From Altericroceibacterium xinjiangense (GTDB lineage Bacteria; Pseudomonadota; Alphaproteobacteria; Sphingomonadales; Sphingomonadaceae), in the NCBI RefSeq assembly GCF_003958635.1, contig NZ_RSEK01000005.1, forward strand, positions 1-64,000: a stretch of 64,000 nt of DNA, given 5' to 3'. A model generated the notes under the pieces. That model saw nothing but the letters and a program-made list of their open reading frames with translations. It did no database searches and had not been told where the DNA came from. How positions within the stretch are numbered: the stretch's first letter is position 1; each line of letters starts with the position of its first letter. A program made the translations under genes and the position numbers. Of this stretch, positions 1 through 8,653 are shown in pieces.

Positions 1-2
1 AT

Positions 3-251
3 CGAGGCTACGACGCCGCCTGGTTCCGCAAGGCGCTTGCAGACCGCAGCATCACCGCCTGCATCCCATCAAAGAAGAACCGAAAGGTCCAGATCCAGCA
101 CGACTCTGTGCTTTATCGCCAGCGGCACAAGATCGAGAATATGCTCGGCAGGCTTAAAGACTGGCGTCGCATACACACTCGCTACGACAGATGTGCCCAT
201 ACCTTCATGTCCGCCATCTGCATCGCTGCAACCGTCATCTTCTGGCTATGA
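3..251 (+). mobile_element. IS5-family transposase, C-terminal fragment (cut by window edge)
   Basis: The frame starting at base 3 is open to the TGA at 249-251 and gives 82 residues. It carries the IS4/IS5 transposase signature Y-(2)-R-(3)-E-(6)-K exactly (Y38, R41, E45, K52 of the fragment, in YRQRHKIENMLGRLKDWR). This is the block that contributes the last acidic residue of the DDE catalytic triad. The fragment ends FWL, a common end for this group. The 5' part lies outside the window, so I cannot tell whether the element is complete. It sits directly beside the damaged exopolysaccharide locus. DDE IS5-type transposases move DNA by cut-and-paste or related mechanisms. Confidence 0.85.
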
Positions 252-252
252 T

Positions 253-270
253 CAATGAGTCCTGAGCTTA
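253..270. repeat. Probable right terminal inverted repeat of the IS5-type element
   Basis: Immediately after the transposase stop lies atgagtcctgagctta. IS5-type elements of alphaproteobacteria often end with a short inverted repeat a few bases after the transposase gene, and this string resembles ends I recall. The other end is outside the window, so the repeat and any target duplication cannot be confirmed. Confidence 0.4.
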
Positions 271-411
271 GGTCGGCAGCAAAGGCGAGAGGTTTTTCGA
301 TGTGTCCATGTGGCTTGTGGGGCTACCCGGAGGACCTCATGTCCGCACGTCGCCAGGTTCTCGGCCATCGTGGACGTGTACGGCCGATACCGACCGGCTA
401 GCGTTTGTAGT
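271..411. other. Non-coding or scrambled stretch between IS end and fcl
   Basis: About 140 bases with no frame that I recognise in either direction. The open frames crossing it are GC-driven shadows that run into fcl. It may be remnant sequence left by insertions or deletions at the IS junction. I see no RNA gene or clear terminator in it. Confidence 0.4.
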
Positions 412-1368
412 TCAGACCGACGATGTCGACCCTGCTTGTCCCGCGGCGTCCAAGAAGTGCGCGTAAGTCTGCGTGATACCCTGCCGCAAGTCGATACGGG
501 GTGTCCAGCCCATCGCCGCAAGGCGCGAACTGTCCATGAGCTTACGCGGGGTGCCGTCCGGCTTGGAAAAATCCTTTTCGACCTGCCCTTCGAAGCCGAC
601 CACCTCGTTGACGAGTTCGACGAGTTCGAGAATGGAGACGTCGCTGCCATAACCGACGTTGACGTGCTGGTGGCCCGAATAGGTCTTCAGCAGGTGAATG
701 CAGGCGTCAGCAAGATCGTCGACGTGCAGGAACTCCCGCTTTGGCGATCCGGTGCCCCAGACAGTGATGCTCTCGCTGCTCGCAAGCTTGGCTTCATGAG
801 CCTTGCGGATCAGGGCAGGCATGACGTGGCTAGACTGGAGATCGAAGTTGTCGCCGGGCCCGTAAAGGTTCGTCGGCATCGCGGAGATGTAATCGCACCC
901 ATACTGGTGGCGGTAGGCTTGGCACAGCTTGATCCCGGCGATCTTGGCGATCGCGTACCATTCGTTGGTTGGCTCCAGCGGGCCCGTTAGCAGGGAATCC
1001 TCGGCAATCGGTTGATCGGCGAACTTGGGGTAGATGCACGAGGAGCCGAGGAACAGCAGCTTTTCGACCTGGGCTTGTCGTGACGCTTCGATCACGTTCG
1101 CCTCGATCATCAGGTTGTCGTAAAGGAATTCGGCCGGATAGCGGTCATTGGCAAGAATTCCGCCGACTTTTGCCGCGGCCAGAACCGTGACGTCAGGTCG
1201 GTTCTGCTCGAACCAGCCGCGCACGTCCTGCTGTTCGCGCAGGTCGACCGACCGGTCGGCCGTCAGGATTTCGGAACCCTCCGACTGGAGACGGCGCACG
1301 ATCGCCGAACCAACCATGCCGCGATGACCCGCGACGTAAACTCGTTTTCCAGTAAGGGAGAAGGTCAC
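412..1368 (-). CDS. fcl: GDP-L-fucose synthase
   Basis: This 318-residue short-chain dehydrogenase catalyses the NADPH-dependent epimerisation and reduction of GDP-4-keto-6-deoxymannose to GDP-L-fucose in the cytoplasm. The Rossmann motif GHRGMVG is at residues 14-20. The catalytic set is visible: serine in GSSCIYPK (109-110), the Y-x3-K pair Y138/K142, and the downstream histidine in SSHVMPALIRK (about 181). Length matches the family (about 320). It is the last intact gene of the locus started by gmd, which makes its substrate. Only about 8 bp separate it from the broken glycosyltransferase upstream, so it is probably co-transcribed. Confidence 0.95.
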   Translation of the reverse strand: MTFSLTGKRVYVAGHRGMVGSAIVRRLQSEGSEILTADRSVDLREQQDVRGWFEQNRPDVTVLAAAKVGGILANDRYPAEFLYDNLMIEANVIEASRQAQVEKLLFLGSSCIYPKFADQPIAEDSLLTGPLEPTNEWYAIAKIAGIKLCQAYRHQYGCDYISAMPTNLYGPGDNFDLQSSHVMPALIRKAHEAKLASSESITVWGTGSPKREFLHVDDLADACIHLLKTYSGHQHVNVGYGSDVSILELVELVNEVVGFEGQVEKDFSKPDGTPRKLMDSSRLAAMGWTPRIDLRQGITQTYAHFLDAAGQAGSTSSV

Positions 1369-1376
1369 TGCCGTCT

Positions 1377-1851
1377 TTACTCCGCGTTTATTGTTTGAGT
1401 GGAATGCCGGTTGGGTCGTTCAGCAGAATTCGCGTGAGGCGCAATTTGGTAAAGCAAACGGGTCGGTCCACCCCTGCCGTGCAGGTCGACAAAGCGCCTC
1501 CACTCGTTGGCGTGGACCTTCTTGTCCTGCCGCAATCTCAGCCGAAGCTTTTCCATGCGGGAGAGAACCTCGTCAACCGTCATCCCCGGGACGCCTTGCT
1601 TCTGCGCCCGCAAGCCGTAACCGAGATGGCTGTAGATGTGCTTGAAGCTCGTCCGATCTTGCCCAGCTTTTCTTCCGCTGCTGCGGGGTACGGCTTCGCC
1701 CCTTCCATCGGTGGAACCGTCATCCATGAGGAAGAGATTCTCCGACTTGAAGTGTGTATGTGTGTCCGCGCAAGGTCTCCAGGCAGGCAAGCATCAGGTC
1801 CCCGCGGCTGAAGCAGGTCACCAGCTCCGCGATCTGAACTTCTCCGCTCAT
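1377..1851 (-). pseudogene. Family 2 glycosyltransferase remnant with frameshift and internal deletion
   Basis: Read from an ATG at 1851, the N-terminus ([19 protein letters not shown]...CLETLR) is that of a GT2 enzyme but runs into a stop after about 44 residues. A one-base shift near 1770 restores FLMDDGSTDG, the GT2 nucleotide-sugar motif. The frame then jumps from GEAV to a typical GT2 C-terminal block (TSFKHIYSHLGYGLRAQKQG, W-RRF, LLYQIAP) without the roughly 150 middle residues that normally hold the acceptor and DxD region. The whole remnant is about 155 residues against about 300 for the family. The C-terminal part is open from 1790 to 1377. I infer it is inactive. It lies between the GT4 gene and fcl and may once have used GDP-fucose. 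Confidence 0.65.
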
Positions 1852-1991
1852 GCCGCGCATTCCTTCTCGATCTCGGTTAGCGGGCCAGCGTGATCGTTGC
1901 GAGTCACATTCGCCACGTCCGCGGGAGCCTTTCGGCCGAGACCCGCCCGGCCTGTGGGAAAGATGCCGCAAGCAATCGCCAGTCGAGACAT
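1848..1991 (-). other. Small frame (47 aa) between the true end of GT4 and the GT2 remnant
   Basis: If the GT4 reading frame is corrected, its stop falls at 1993-1995. One base later an ATG at 1991 opens a 47-codon frame ([14 protein letters not shown]... to ...EIEKECAA). It ends with an ATGA overlap onto the ATG of the GT2 remnant, a spacing typical of coupled genes. I recognise no domain. It may be the N- and C-terminal scraps of a deleted gene, or simply read-through of the frameshifted GT4 frame. Confidence 0.3.
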
Positions 1992-3162
1992 GTCACACCA
2001 GCTCCCCTCCCAGTCCAAGGATGCGGTTCGCGCAGCAGGCATCCCACGGAAGCTTCTTGATGCGCTCATACCCGTGGCCCGAAGCGCCTCTGTCCTCTCG
2101 AGCAACAACGCGACCTTTTCGATCGCCGCGCGCAACGCCTCAACAAAACCGTCTGGCGCCAGCTCCGCAGCATCGCCGCACACTTCGGGGATCGAACTCG
2201 TATTCACCGACACGACGGGGCAGCCGCTGGCCATTGCCTCCAGCGGAGGAATTCCGAAACTTTCGTTGAGCGAGGGGTACACAAACACCGCCGCACCTGC
2301 ATTAAGCCGCTGCAGTTCCTCGTCGCTCGGCACGACATGGTGGACGTGCGCCTCCAGTCCGGATGCGGCGATGCGTTCCTGCTCCGCAGGACCGAACGGC
2401 CCGCCGCCCGCCGCGATCAGGTCAAACCCATCCCGCAGCATCAGTGATCCGGCATAGGCATCGAACAGGCCGCCGAAATTGTTGTAACCGGCCCGGTGCC
2501 CGACGTAGAGCAGGTAGGGCCGACCATGCTGCCGGGGCGAGGATCCGTCGGCATCCGGACGATCGACGCCGAGATGGGTGACTTGCGCGCGAGATTCCGC
2601 GTGCGGAAAGAAGCGGATGAGATCGCTGCGGGTGTTTTCCGATACGCACAGGATCAGGTCCGCGCGATTGACAGCAGCCGCCTTGCGCACCCGCGTGTCG
2701 TCGTTCGGCCGGATATTCTCCGGAAACAGCTCGCGGATCATGTTGTGCACGGTCAGCACGCGCCGCGCGGCTTTGGGAGCCGGCGAGCGAACCGCGTAGT
2801 AGCTTTCATGAACAACATCGGGCCGAACGGCCCTAATCAGCAGGAGCGATGCCGCGCTGGACGCCTTGGCCGCGACCCGCATCGCGCCGCGAAAACGCGG
2901 TAGCGCAATTCCGATCCGCATGCTGGCGGGCACGCCCTCCACGTGAAGGTTGACGTGCAGCGGTGCAACGATCCGCGGAAGGCAGCTATGGTCCGCGAGA
3001 AGCGGCGCGACCATCGAAATGTAACGGGAGATGCCTCCCCGCCGCTGCTCGACGAAGGTCTGATAATCGAACACGACACGCAGCGGCTTGCGGTCGCTTT
3101 CGGGAGCCGCGCCTTCTAGAGTTATGGGGCCCGCCGAAGCGGGCCCGACAGAACTTCTGCCT

Positions 3163-3170
<8 letters not shown>
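1848..3170 (-). CDS. Family 4 glycosyltransferase, frameshifted near the C-terminus
   Basis: As written, the frame is 440 residues. It is a GT-B fold retaining glycosyltransferase: GGIS loop at 45-48, [11 protein letters not shown] near 175, HLGVDRP near 200, and the EX7E motif E303/E311 in [10 protein letters not shown] that binds the sugar nucleotide. After G367 the sequence stops looking like a GT4. The expected tail ([12 protein letters not shown]...ILGLGGELV) is present in the next frame and ends at 1993. One base seems missing around 2069-2074. The enzyme presumably adds a sugar to a lipid-linked repeat unit on the cytoplasmic face. The first 28 codons are not conserved and overlap the gmd stop by 8 bp and a hairpin, so the real start may be further in, near residue 30. 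It could be functional with an altered tail. Confidence 0.75.
3127..3146 (-). terminator. Strong GC hairpin just after gmd
   Basis: A perfect 8-bp inverted repeat (gggcccgc / gcgggccc, 4-base loop) lies 17 bases after the gmd stop. There is no T-run after it on the minus strand (it continues with CATAAC), so it is at most a weak or attenuating terminator. It falls inside the 5' part of the GT4 frame. Confidence 0.45.
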
Positions 3171-4236
<1,066 letters not shown>

Positions 4237-4275
4237 GCTTGGAAGGCCTTGCTCAACCATGTTGCAGCTGCGAAG

Positions 4276-4303
4276 ATGATAGCGATTTCCGACCCGTTGG
4301 CAA
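4276..4303 (-). promoter_or_regulatory. Candidate promoter for the gmd cluster
   Basis: On the minus strand TTGCCA (4303-4298) and TATCAT (4281-4276) are separated by 16 bases, about 40 bp upstream of the gmd ATG. The hexamers match the sigma-70 consensus at 4 of 6 and 4 of 6 positions. This is a by-eye assignment. Confidence 0.35.
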
Positions 4304-4392
4304 GATTCTGCGACCAAATCCTTTTGCGGCCCATCCCGCAGGGCTGGGTGCAGCAATTTTACTTTGGTTTATTCTCGCTTACGCCCTTCCGG

Positions 4393-4992
4393 TTATTCCG
4401 GAACGCGGAAAGTACCTGTCACCCGGCCACCGGCATTTCCGCCTCCCGGAGCGCCCTCGACCACCGCGGACTGGCCATCGACCGTTGATCGCCCGGTCCC
4501 CAGGTTGATGGTCAAGCGTCCACCGTTCAGCGTATCGGTGCCCCGGCGCAAGCGAACGCCGCCCGACATCACGATCACCCGGCGCTCGAAGTCATAGACT
4601 GCCGCGGCTCCTTGCGCCGTTTCGTCTCCCCGGGTTACCACGACGCCGCCGACCGCGTCGATGCGCTGAATCTGCAGGCCGCCGGTATCGGTATAGGCGA
4701 CCACCATCCGCTGGGCCGTCAGCCGCAGATCGCCTTGCGTGATCACAACGCCGCCCGTCAGGGTAAGACGGTTCTGCCTGTCCTGCAGTTCAATGCGGTC
4801 CGCCGCATAGTTCACCGGCTGGTTCGAATTGAACCCGGCAATCGATTGTGCCCCCGCCAACGAGCCGAATCCAGCGCTGGCGACGGCGCCGGCAAGCAGG
4901 CCGGCCAAAAGGCCGCGCGCGGCAAGGCGGGAAAGCGGGCTGCGGGTCATGTGTCCGTGAGATAGGGACGCGCGCCGGGAATTGCCACTCAT
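4393..4992 (-). CDS. lptA: LPS transport periplasmic protein LptA
   Basis: The 199-residue protein has an N-terminal signal sequence (hydrophobic GLLAGLLAGAVASAGFGSLAGAQS, cleavage likely near residue 50, or 36 if the second ATG at 4950 is used) followed by an OstA-type domain of repeated short beta strands (VNYAADRIELQDRQNRLTLTG...). LptA forms the periplasmic bridge that carries lipopolysaccharide from LptBFGC to LptDE. The start overlaps the lptC stop (TAATG), so the two are translationally coupled. The usual third gene, lptB, does not follow; the gmd cluster does. Confidence 0.88.
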   Translation of the reverse strand: MSGNSRRASLSHGHMTRSPLSRLAARGLLAGLLAGAVASAGFGSLAGAQSIAGFNSNQPVNYAADRIELQDRQNRLTLTGGVVITQGDLRLTAQRMVVAYTDTGGLQIQRIDAVGGVVVTRGDETAQGAAAVYDFERRVIVMSGGVRLRRGTDTLNGGRLTINLGTGRSTVDGQSAVVEGAPGGGNAGGRVTGTFRVPE

Positions 4993-5636
4993 TACGGCCT
5001 CCGCAACTGGGCTGGAATCATGCGCATCCGCGCGTCCCCTTCCAGCACGATGGTCCGCTCGGCAAGATCGGCCCTCATGGTGTCGGCCCGAAAAGTGCCC
5101 GCCGGGATTTCCCCTTCGACCGTGCCGTTGCCGAACAGCGTCTTTTCGGCCAGATCGGCGACCACGTTGCGCGCGGTCATCCGGTACCCGTCCGCCGCCA
5201 TGAAGCGAACGATCCCGTCGACCTTCACCTCGTTCTGACGAGTGTTGTAGAGGCCCGCGTTCGCGCTGAGCACCGCAGGACCTTCCGGCAGAAGGATGCG
5301 CGCGACAAGTTCGCGCAGCCGGACGACGGGATCGGCAGCGCTCGGCTGGACCGCTTCACCGGCCCGAAGCGAAAACGGCCGGCCTTTCGCATCTTCCCCG
5401 CGGTACATCGCGTCCGCCACTCGGAATCGGTTGTCGGCCGTGGCCACCTTGTTGCGGTCGAGCAGGAAGCTCACTTCCCCGCGCGGGCTGAGCGGCGTGA
5501 TGATCATGAAGGCCGTGACGACGCCGACCAGCGCCGGCAGTCCGATCGCCAGCCAGCGAACAATCCGGTCGTGCGTGCCCCCGGGCGCGGCGAAGGCGCG
5601 ACGGCGGTTTCGGATTCGGTCGGCTCTGGCGGTCAT
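4992..5636 (-). CDS. lptC: LPS export protein LptC
   Basis: 214 residues: a positively charged N-terminus, one membrane anchor at about 28-48 (WLAIGLPALVGVVTAFMIITPL), then a periplasmic beta-rich domain. LptC receives lipopolysaccharide from the LptBFG transporter and passes it to LptA. Sequence conservation of LptC is low, so the call relies on the single anchor, the length, the OstA-like strand pattern (YNTRQNEVKVDGIVRF...) and the position between RNase D and LptA, which is standard in sphingomonads. It starts 26 bp after the rnd stop. Confidence 0.85.
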   Translation of the reverse strand: MTARADRIRNRRRAFAAPGGTHDRIVRWLAIGLPALVGVVTAFMIITPLSPRGEVSFLLDRNKVATADNRFRVADAMYRGEDAKGRPFSLRAGEAVQPSAADPVVRLRELVARILLPEGPAVLSANAGLYNTRQNEVKVDGIVRFMAADGYRMTARNVVADLAEKTLFGNGTVEGEIPAGTFRADTMRADLAERTIVLEGDARMRMIPAQLRRP

Positions 5637-5662
5637 TGTCCTGCACTTTTGGCCGCCACGGC

Positions 5663-6280
5663 TTACTCGTGGCTGAAGATGTCCTTGTCGCCCCAGCCGG
5701 CGATATCCAGGCGGGCACGGGCAGGAAGGAAATCGAAACAGGCCTGTGCCAGTTCCGTGCGATCTTCCCTTTCCAGCCGCTGCACGAAAATTTCGTGCAG
5801 CCTGTGCAGGAAACGCACGTCGGAAGCGGCATAATCCCGCTGCGCCTCGCTGAGTTCCGGTCCGCCCCAGTCGCTCGACTGCTGCTGCTTGGAAATTTCC
5901 GCACCCAGCATCTCGTTGACCAGGTTCTTCAGCCCGTGCCGGTCGGTGTAGGTGCGGGTCAGCTTGCTGGCGATCTTGGTGCAGAACACCGGGGCCGCAG
6001 TGACGCCGAGGTAGTATTCGATCGCCGCAAGATCGAAGCGGGCGAAGTGAAACAACTTCAGCCGCGCAGGATCGGCCAGCACGGCCTTCAGGTTCGGCGC
6101 GTCGAACGCGCTGCCGACCGCAAAGCGGACGAGATGCTCATCCCCTTTGCCATCGGAAATCTGGACGAGGCACAGCCGGTCGCGCGGGGTGACAAGCCCC
6201 ATCGCTTCGGTATCGACTGCCACCGGGCCGGGGGCGAGCACGCCTTCCGGCAAATCTTCTTCATGGAAATATACGGCCAT
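5663..6280 (-). CDS. rnd: Short ribonuclease D-type 3'-5' exonuclease
   Basis: From ATG 6280 the product is 205 residues and contains only the DEDDy exonuclease domain: D23/E25 (VDTEAMG), D83 (HFARFD), and Y150 with D154 (DYAASD). The HRDC domains of enterobacterial RNase D (about 375 aa) are absent; the short form is normal in alphaproteobacteria. It probably trims 3' ends of structured RNAs. An ATG 20 codons upstream is possible, but the family starts with MxVYFHEEDLP. It is the first gene of rnd-lptC-lptA and is divergent from ung with about 80 bp between. Confidence 0.88.
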   Translation of the reverse strand: MAVYFHEEDLPEGVLAPGPVAVDTEAMGLVTPRDRLCLVQISDGKGDEHLVRFAVGSAFDAPNLKAVLADPARLKLFHFARFDLAAIEYYLGVTAAPVFCTKIASKLTRTYTDRHGLKNLVNEMLGAEISKQQQSSDWGGPELSEAQRDYAASDVRFLHRLHEIFVQRLEREDRTELAQACFDFLPARARLDIAGWGDKDIFSHE

Positions 6281-6360
6281 CGCCGGGCGCCTTAGGCGCA
6301 TTGGGGGCAGAGGGAAAGGGCCGCTGGCACAAGGGTCCATTCCCCGCTAGCCATGCCTGC

Positions 6361-7041
6361 ATGGCAAGCGAGGCGATCCCCCCTTCCTGGCGCCCGGCGC
6401 TGGAACCGGTGCTGACCAGCCCGGAAAGCCGCAAGCTGGGCGGCTGGCTGGCGCAGGAAGAAGGCGCGGGCAAGGCGGTCTACCCGCCGCGCGGGCAGCG
6501 CCTGCGCGCGCTGGAACTGACCCCCCTTGAGGAAGTCAGGGTCGTAATCCTGGGGCAGGATCCATACCACGGACCCGGACAAGCGCACGGTCTGGCCTTT
6601 TCCGTGCCCGAAGGAATTCGCGTGCCCCCTTCGCTGGTCAACATCTACAAGGAACTGGAAAGCGACCTCGGCATCGGGCGGCGCGACCACGGCAACCTGG
6701 AACGCTGGGCCCAGCACGGTGTGCTGCTGCTCAACAACTCGCTCACGGTCGAGGCGGGAAAAGCGGGTTCGCACGCTGGACGCGGCTGGGACGCAATCAC
6801 CGATGCGGCGATTGCCGCCGTGGCCGCGCGCCCCGATCCCACGGTATTCATCCTGTGGGGCAACCACGCGCGCAAGAAGGCGGACCGCGTACCCGAACTG
6901 CGGGAAAGCGCTCGGCACCTCGTACTGGCGTCGGCTCACCCAAGTCCGCTTTCGGCCCGCACGGGCTTTTTCGGTTCACGTCCGTTCAGCGCAGCCAATG
7001 CCTTTCTGAAAAGCCACGGCCGCGGGACGATCGACTGGTAG
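6361..7041 (+). CDS. ung: Uracil-DNA glycosylase, family 1
   Basis: 226 residues from ATG 6361. It removes uracil from DNA to start base excision repair. The signature GQDPYHGPGQAHGLAFS contains the catalytic D67 and Y69; LLLNNSLTV carries the uracil-recognition asparagine and HPSPLSA carries the catalytic H193. Length and motif spacing match E. coli Ung. The frame is open 20 codons upstream, but that part is a non-conserved extension with no ribosome binding site. Confidence 0.96.
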   Translation: MASEAIPPSWRPALEPVLTSPESRKLGGWLAQEEGAGKAVYPPRGQRLRALELTPLEEVRVVILGQDPYHGPGQAHGLAFSVPEGIRVPPSLVNIYKELESDLGIGRRDHGNLERWAQHGVLLLNNSLTVEAGKAGSHAGRGWDAITDAAIAAVAARPDPTVFILWGNHARKKADRVPELRESARHLVLASAHPSPLSARTGFFGSRPFSAANAFLKSHGRGTIDW

Positions 7042-7107
7042 CTCGTTGTGGGGGCTGACCTGCCCCGGGACAGTTGCAAAGCCGCACCGTTTCTGGGACG
7101 GAATGCC

Positions 7108-7632
7108 ATGGCCGCAGAGACGCCCTCAAAGACAATACCTTCCGAAAAGGTGTCCCCTGGGAAGACAGCCGGTGCCGATGCAGGGGCCCGTCTCGACTGG
7201 GGCGTCCTTGCGCACTCGATCGGCCCGCGCGTTCGCCTGCTGCGCAACGCGCTCAGCGCTCGCTCAATGGCGGCACTGACGGACTTCGGCCTGCCGACCG
7301 GGTCGCACACGGTTCTGGCGCTGATGTCGGCCAATCCCGGATCGTCCCAGACGCAGCTCGCGGACAAGGCGGGCCTGACCAAGTCCGCTCTGGTGGGGAT
7401 CGTCGATGAACTGGAGCGGCGCGGTCTCGCCGCGCGCGACCGGTCTTCGCGGGACCGGCGGCGGAACAGGTTGACCCTGACGCCTGAGGGACAGGACCAG
7501 CTCGCCAGGATGTTCGCCGCCGCTTCCGCACAGGAAGGCCCGATTCAGGTGGCCCTGGGCGAGGAAGACGTCGCCTCGCTGCTTGCCCTGCTCGACCGCG
7601 CAATCGAAGCGATCGAGCAGGACGAGGCCTAG
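7108..7632 (+). CDS. MarR-family transcriptional regulator
   Basis: 174 residues from ATG 7108. The N-terminal 35 residues are low-complexity and probably disordered. The rest is a winged helix-turn-helix domain of MarR type: recognition helix region QLADKAGLTKSALVGIVDELERRG and the wing RDRSSRDRRRNRLTLTPEG, with flanking dimerisation helices. MarR proteins are small-ligand-responsive repressors. The target is unknown. It is convergent with pfkB, so there is no direct hint of the regulated gene. Confidence 0.88.
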   Translation: MAAETPSKTIPSEKVSPGKTAGADAGARLDWGVLAHSIGPRVRLLRNALSARSMAALTDFGLPTGSHTVLALMSANPGSSQTQLADKAGLTKSALVGIVDELERRGLAARDRSSRDRRRNRLTLTPEGQDQLARMFAAASAQEGPIQVALGEEDVASLLALLDRAIEAIEQDEA

Positions 7633-7676
7633 AGCCGGTTTAGCGGCTGCCTTGCGACGGCGGCGGTACGGTAAAT

Positions 7677-8624
7677 TCAGACCCCGTCGACGCCCGGCGC
7701 TTCCAGGTACCGGGCGTACAAGCGTTCGATGTCGGCCGGTTGGCACAAGTCGGTGCCGGGAGAAAGCACTGCCGCGCTACCGGCAGCCATGCCATAGCGG
7801 AACGCCTCGCGCGGCGCATCGCCGCTGGCGAGCCGGTACAGCATCGCGGCCAGGAAGCTGTCGCCGGCCCCGGTGGCGCTTTTCGCTTCCACCCGAATGG
7901 CGGGCAGGAAGAAACTGTCGGAAGCGGAGACGAGCATGCCCCCTTCGTCGCCCATGGTGACCGCGACGATCTCCGCCTGACCTGCCTTGATGATGGCACG
8001 GGCGGCATCCCGGATGTCCGCATGATCGCGCAGTTCGCGCCCGGCCAGCGCGCTCAGTTCGCCCTGGCTCGGCTTGACGAGATAGATCCCGCCCCCAGCC
8101 AATCCTTCCCGCAAAGGCTCACGCGAACTGTCGAGCACGGTGCGGATGCCTTGTTCGGCCACCATTCGCGTGATCGTGGCGTAGAAGTCCCTCGGCGTGC
8201 CAGGCGGCAGCGAACCGCTGAGGACGAGATACTCGCAATCCAGCTGGCGCAGAGCGGCAAGGCACGTCTCGCACTCTTCCGCCGTAACCGTCGGCCCCGG
8301 GGGCACGAACCGGTATTCGAGGCCCGTCGTGTGCTCGATGATGTTGGCGTTGATTCGGGTGCTGCCGGAAATGCGGATCGGGTGCCGTTCGAAACACCGC
8401 AGGTTCAGCAAGCTGTCGAGCAGCACCCCCGCAGGCCCGCCGGCGAGATAGTAGCACTCCGCTATCCCGCCGAGCCGTCCGAATACCCGGGCGACGTTGA
8501 TCCCGCCGCCGCCCGGATCGTAGTGTTCGCTGTCCGTGCGGTTCTTGTGCGTCGGAACGATCCTCTCGACCTCGTAAGCGACGTCGATTGTCGGATTCAT
8601 CGTCAGCGTGGCGATCTTCACCAT
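7677..8624 (-). CDS. pfkB: PfkB-type 6-phosphofructokinase / 1-phosphofructokinase
   Basis: 315 residues of the ribokinase fold. Substrate-binding GGGGINVAR at 38-46 and the ATP/anion-hole motif TGAGD with catalytic base D255 are intact. The overall pattern (MVKIATLTMNPTIDVAYEV, GLEYRFVPPGP, LSGSLPPG) is closest to E. coli Pfk-2, which phosphorylates fructose 6-phosphate. Sugar kinases of this clade also include FruK and tagatose-6-phosphate kinases, so the substrate is not proven. It stands alone with no PTS gene nearby, which favours Pfk-2 over FruK. Confidence 0.85.
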   Translation of the reverse strand: MVKIATLTMNPTIDVAYEVERIVPTHKNRTDSEHYDPGGGGINVARVFGRLGGIAECYYLAGGPAGVLLDSLLNLRCFERHPIRISGSTRINANIIEHTTGLEYRFVPPGPTVTAEECETCLAALRQLDCEYLVLSGSLPPGTPRDFYATITRMVAEQGIRTVLDSSREPLREGLAGGGIYLVKPSQGELSALAGRELRDHADIRDAARAIIKAGQAEIVAVTMGDEGGMLVSASDSFFLPAIRVEAKSATGAGDSFLAAMLYRLASGDAPREAFRYGMAAGSAAVLSPGTDLCQPADIERLYARYLEAPGVDGV

Positions 8625-8653
8625 TAGCGCTCGTCTCCCGTCCAGCTACCGCG

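Noticed and set aside
252-650. 132-codon minus frame across the IS junction
   Set aside because: It runs into fcl in the wrong frame and shows no recognisable sequence.
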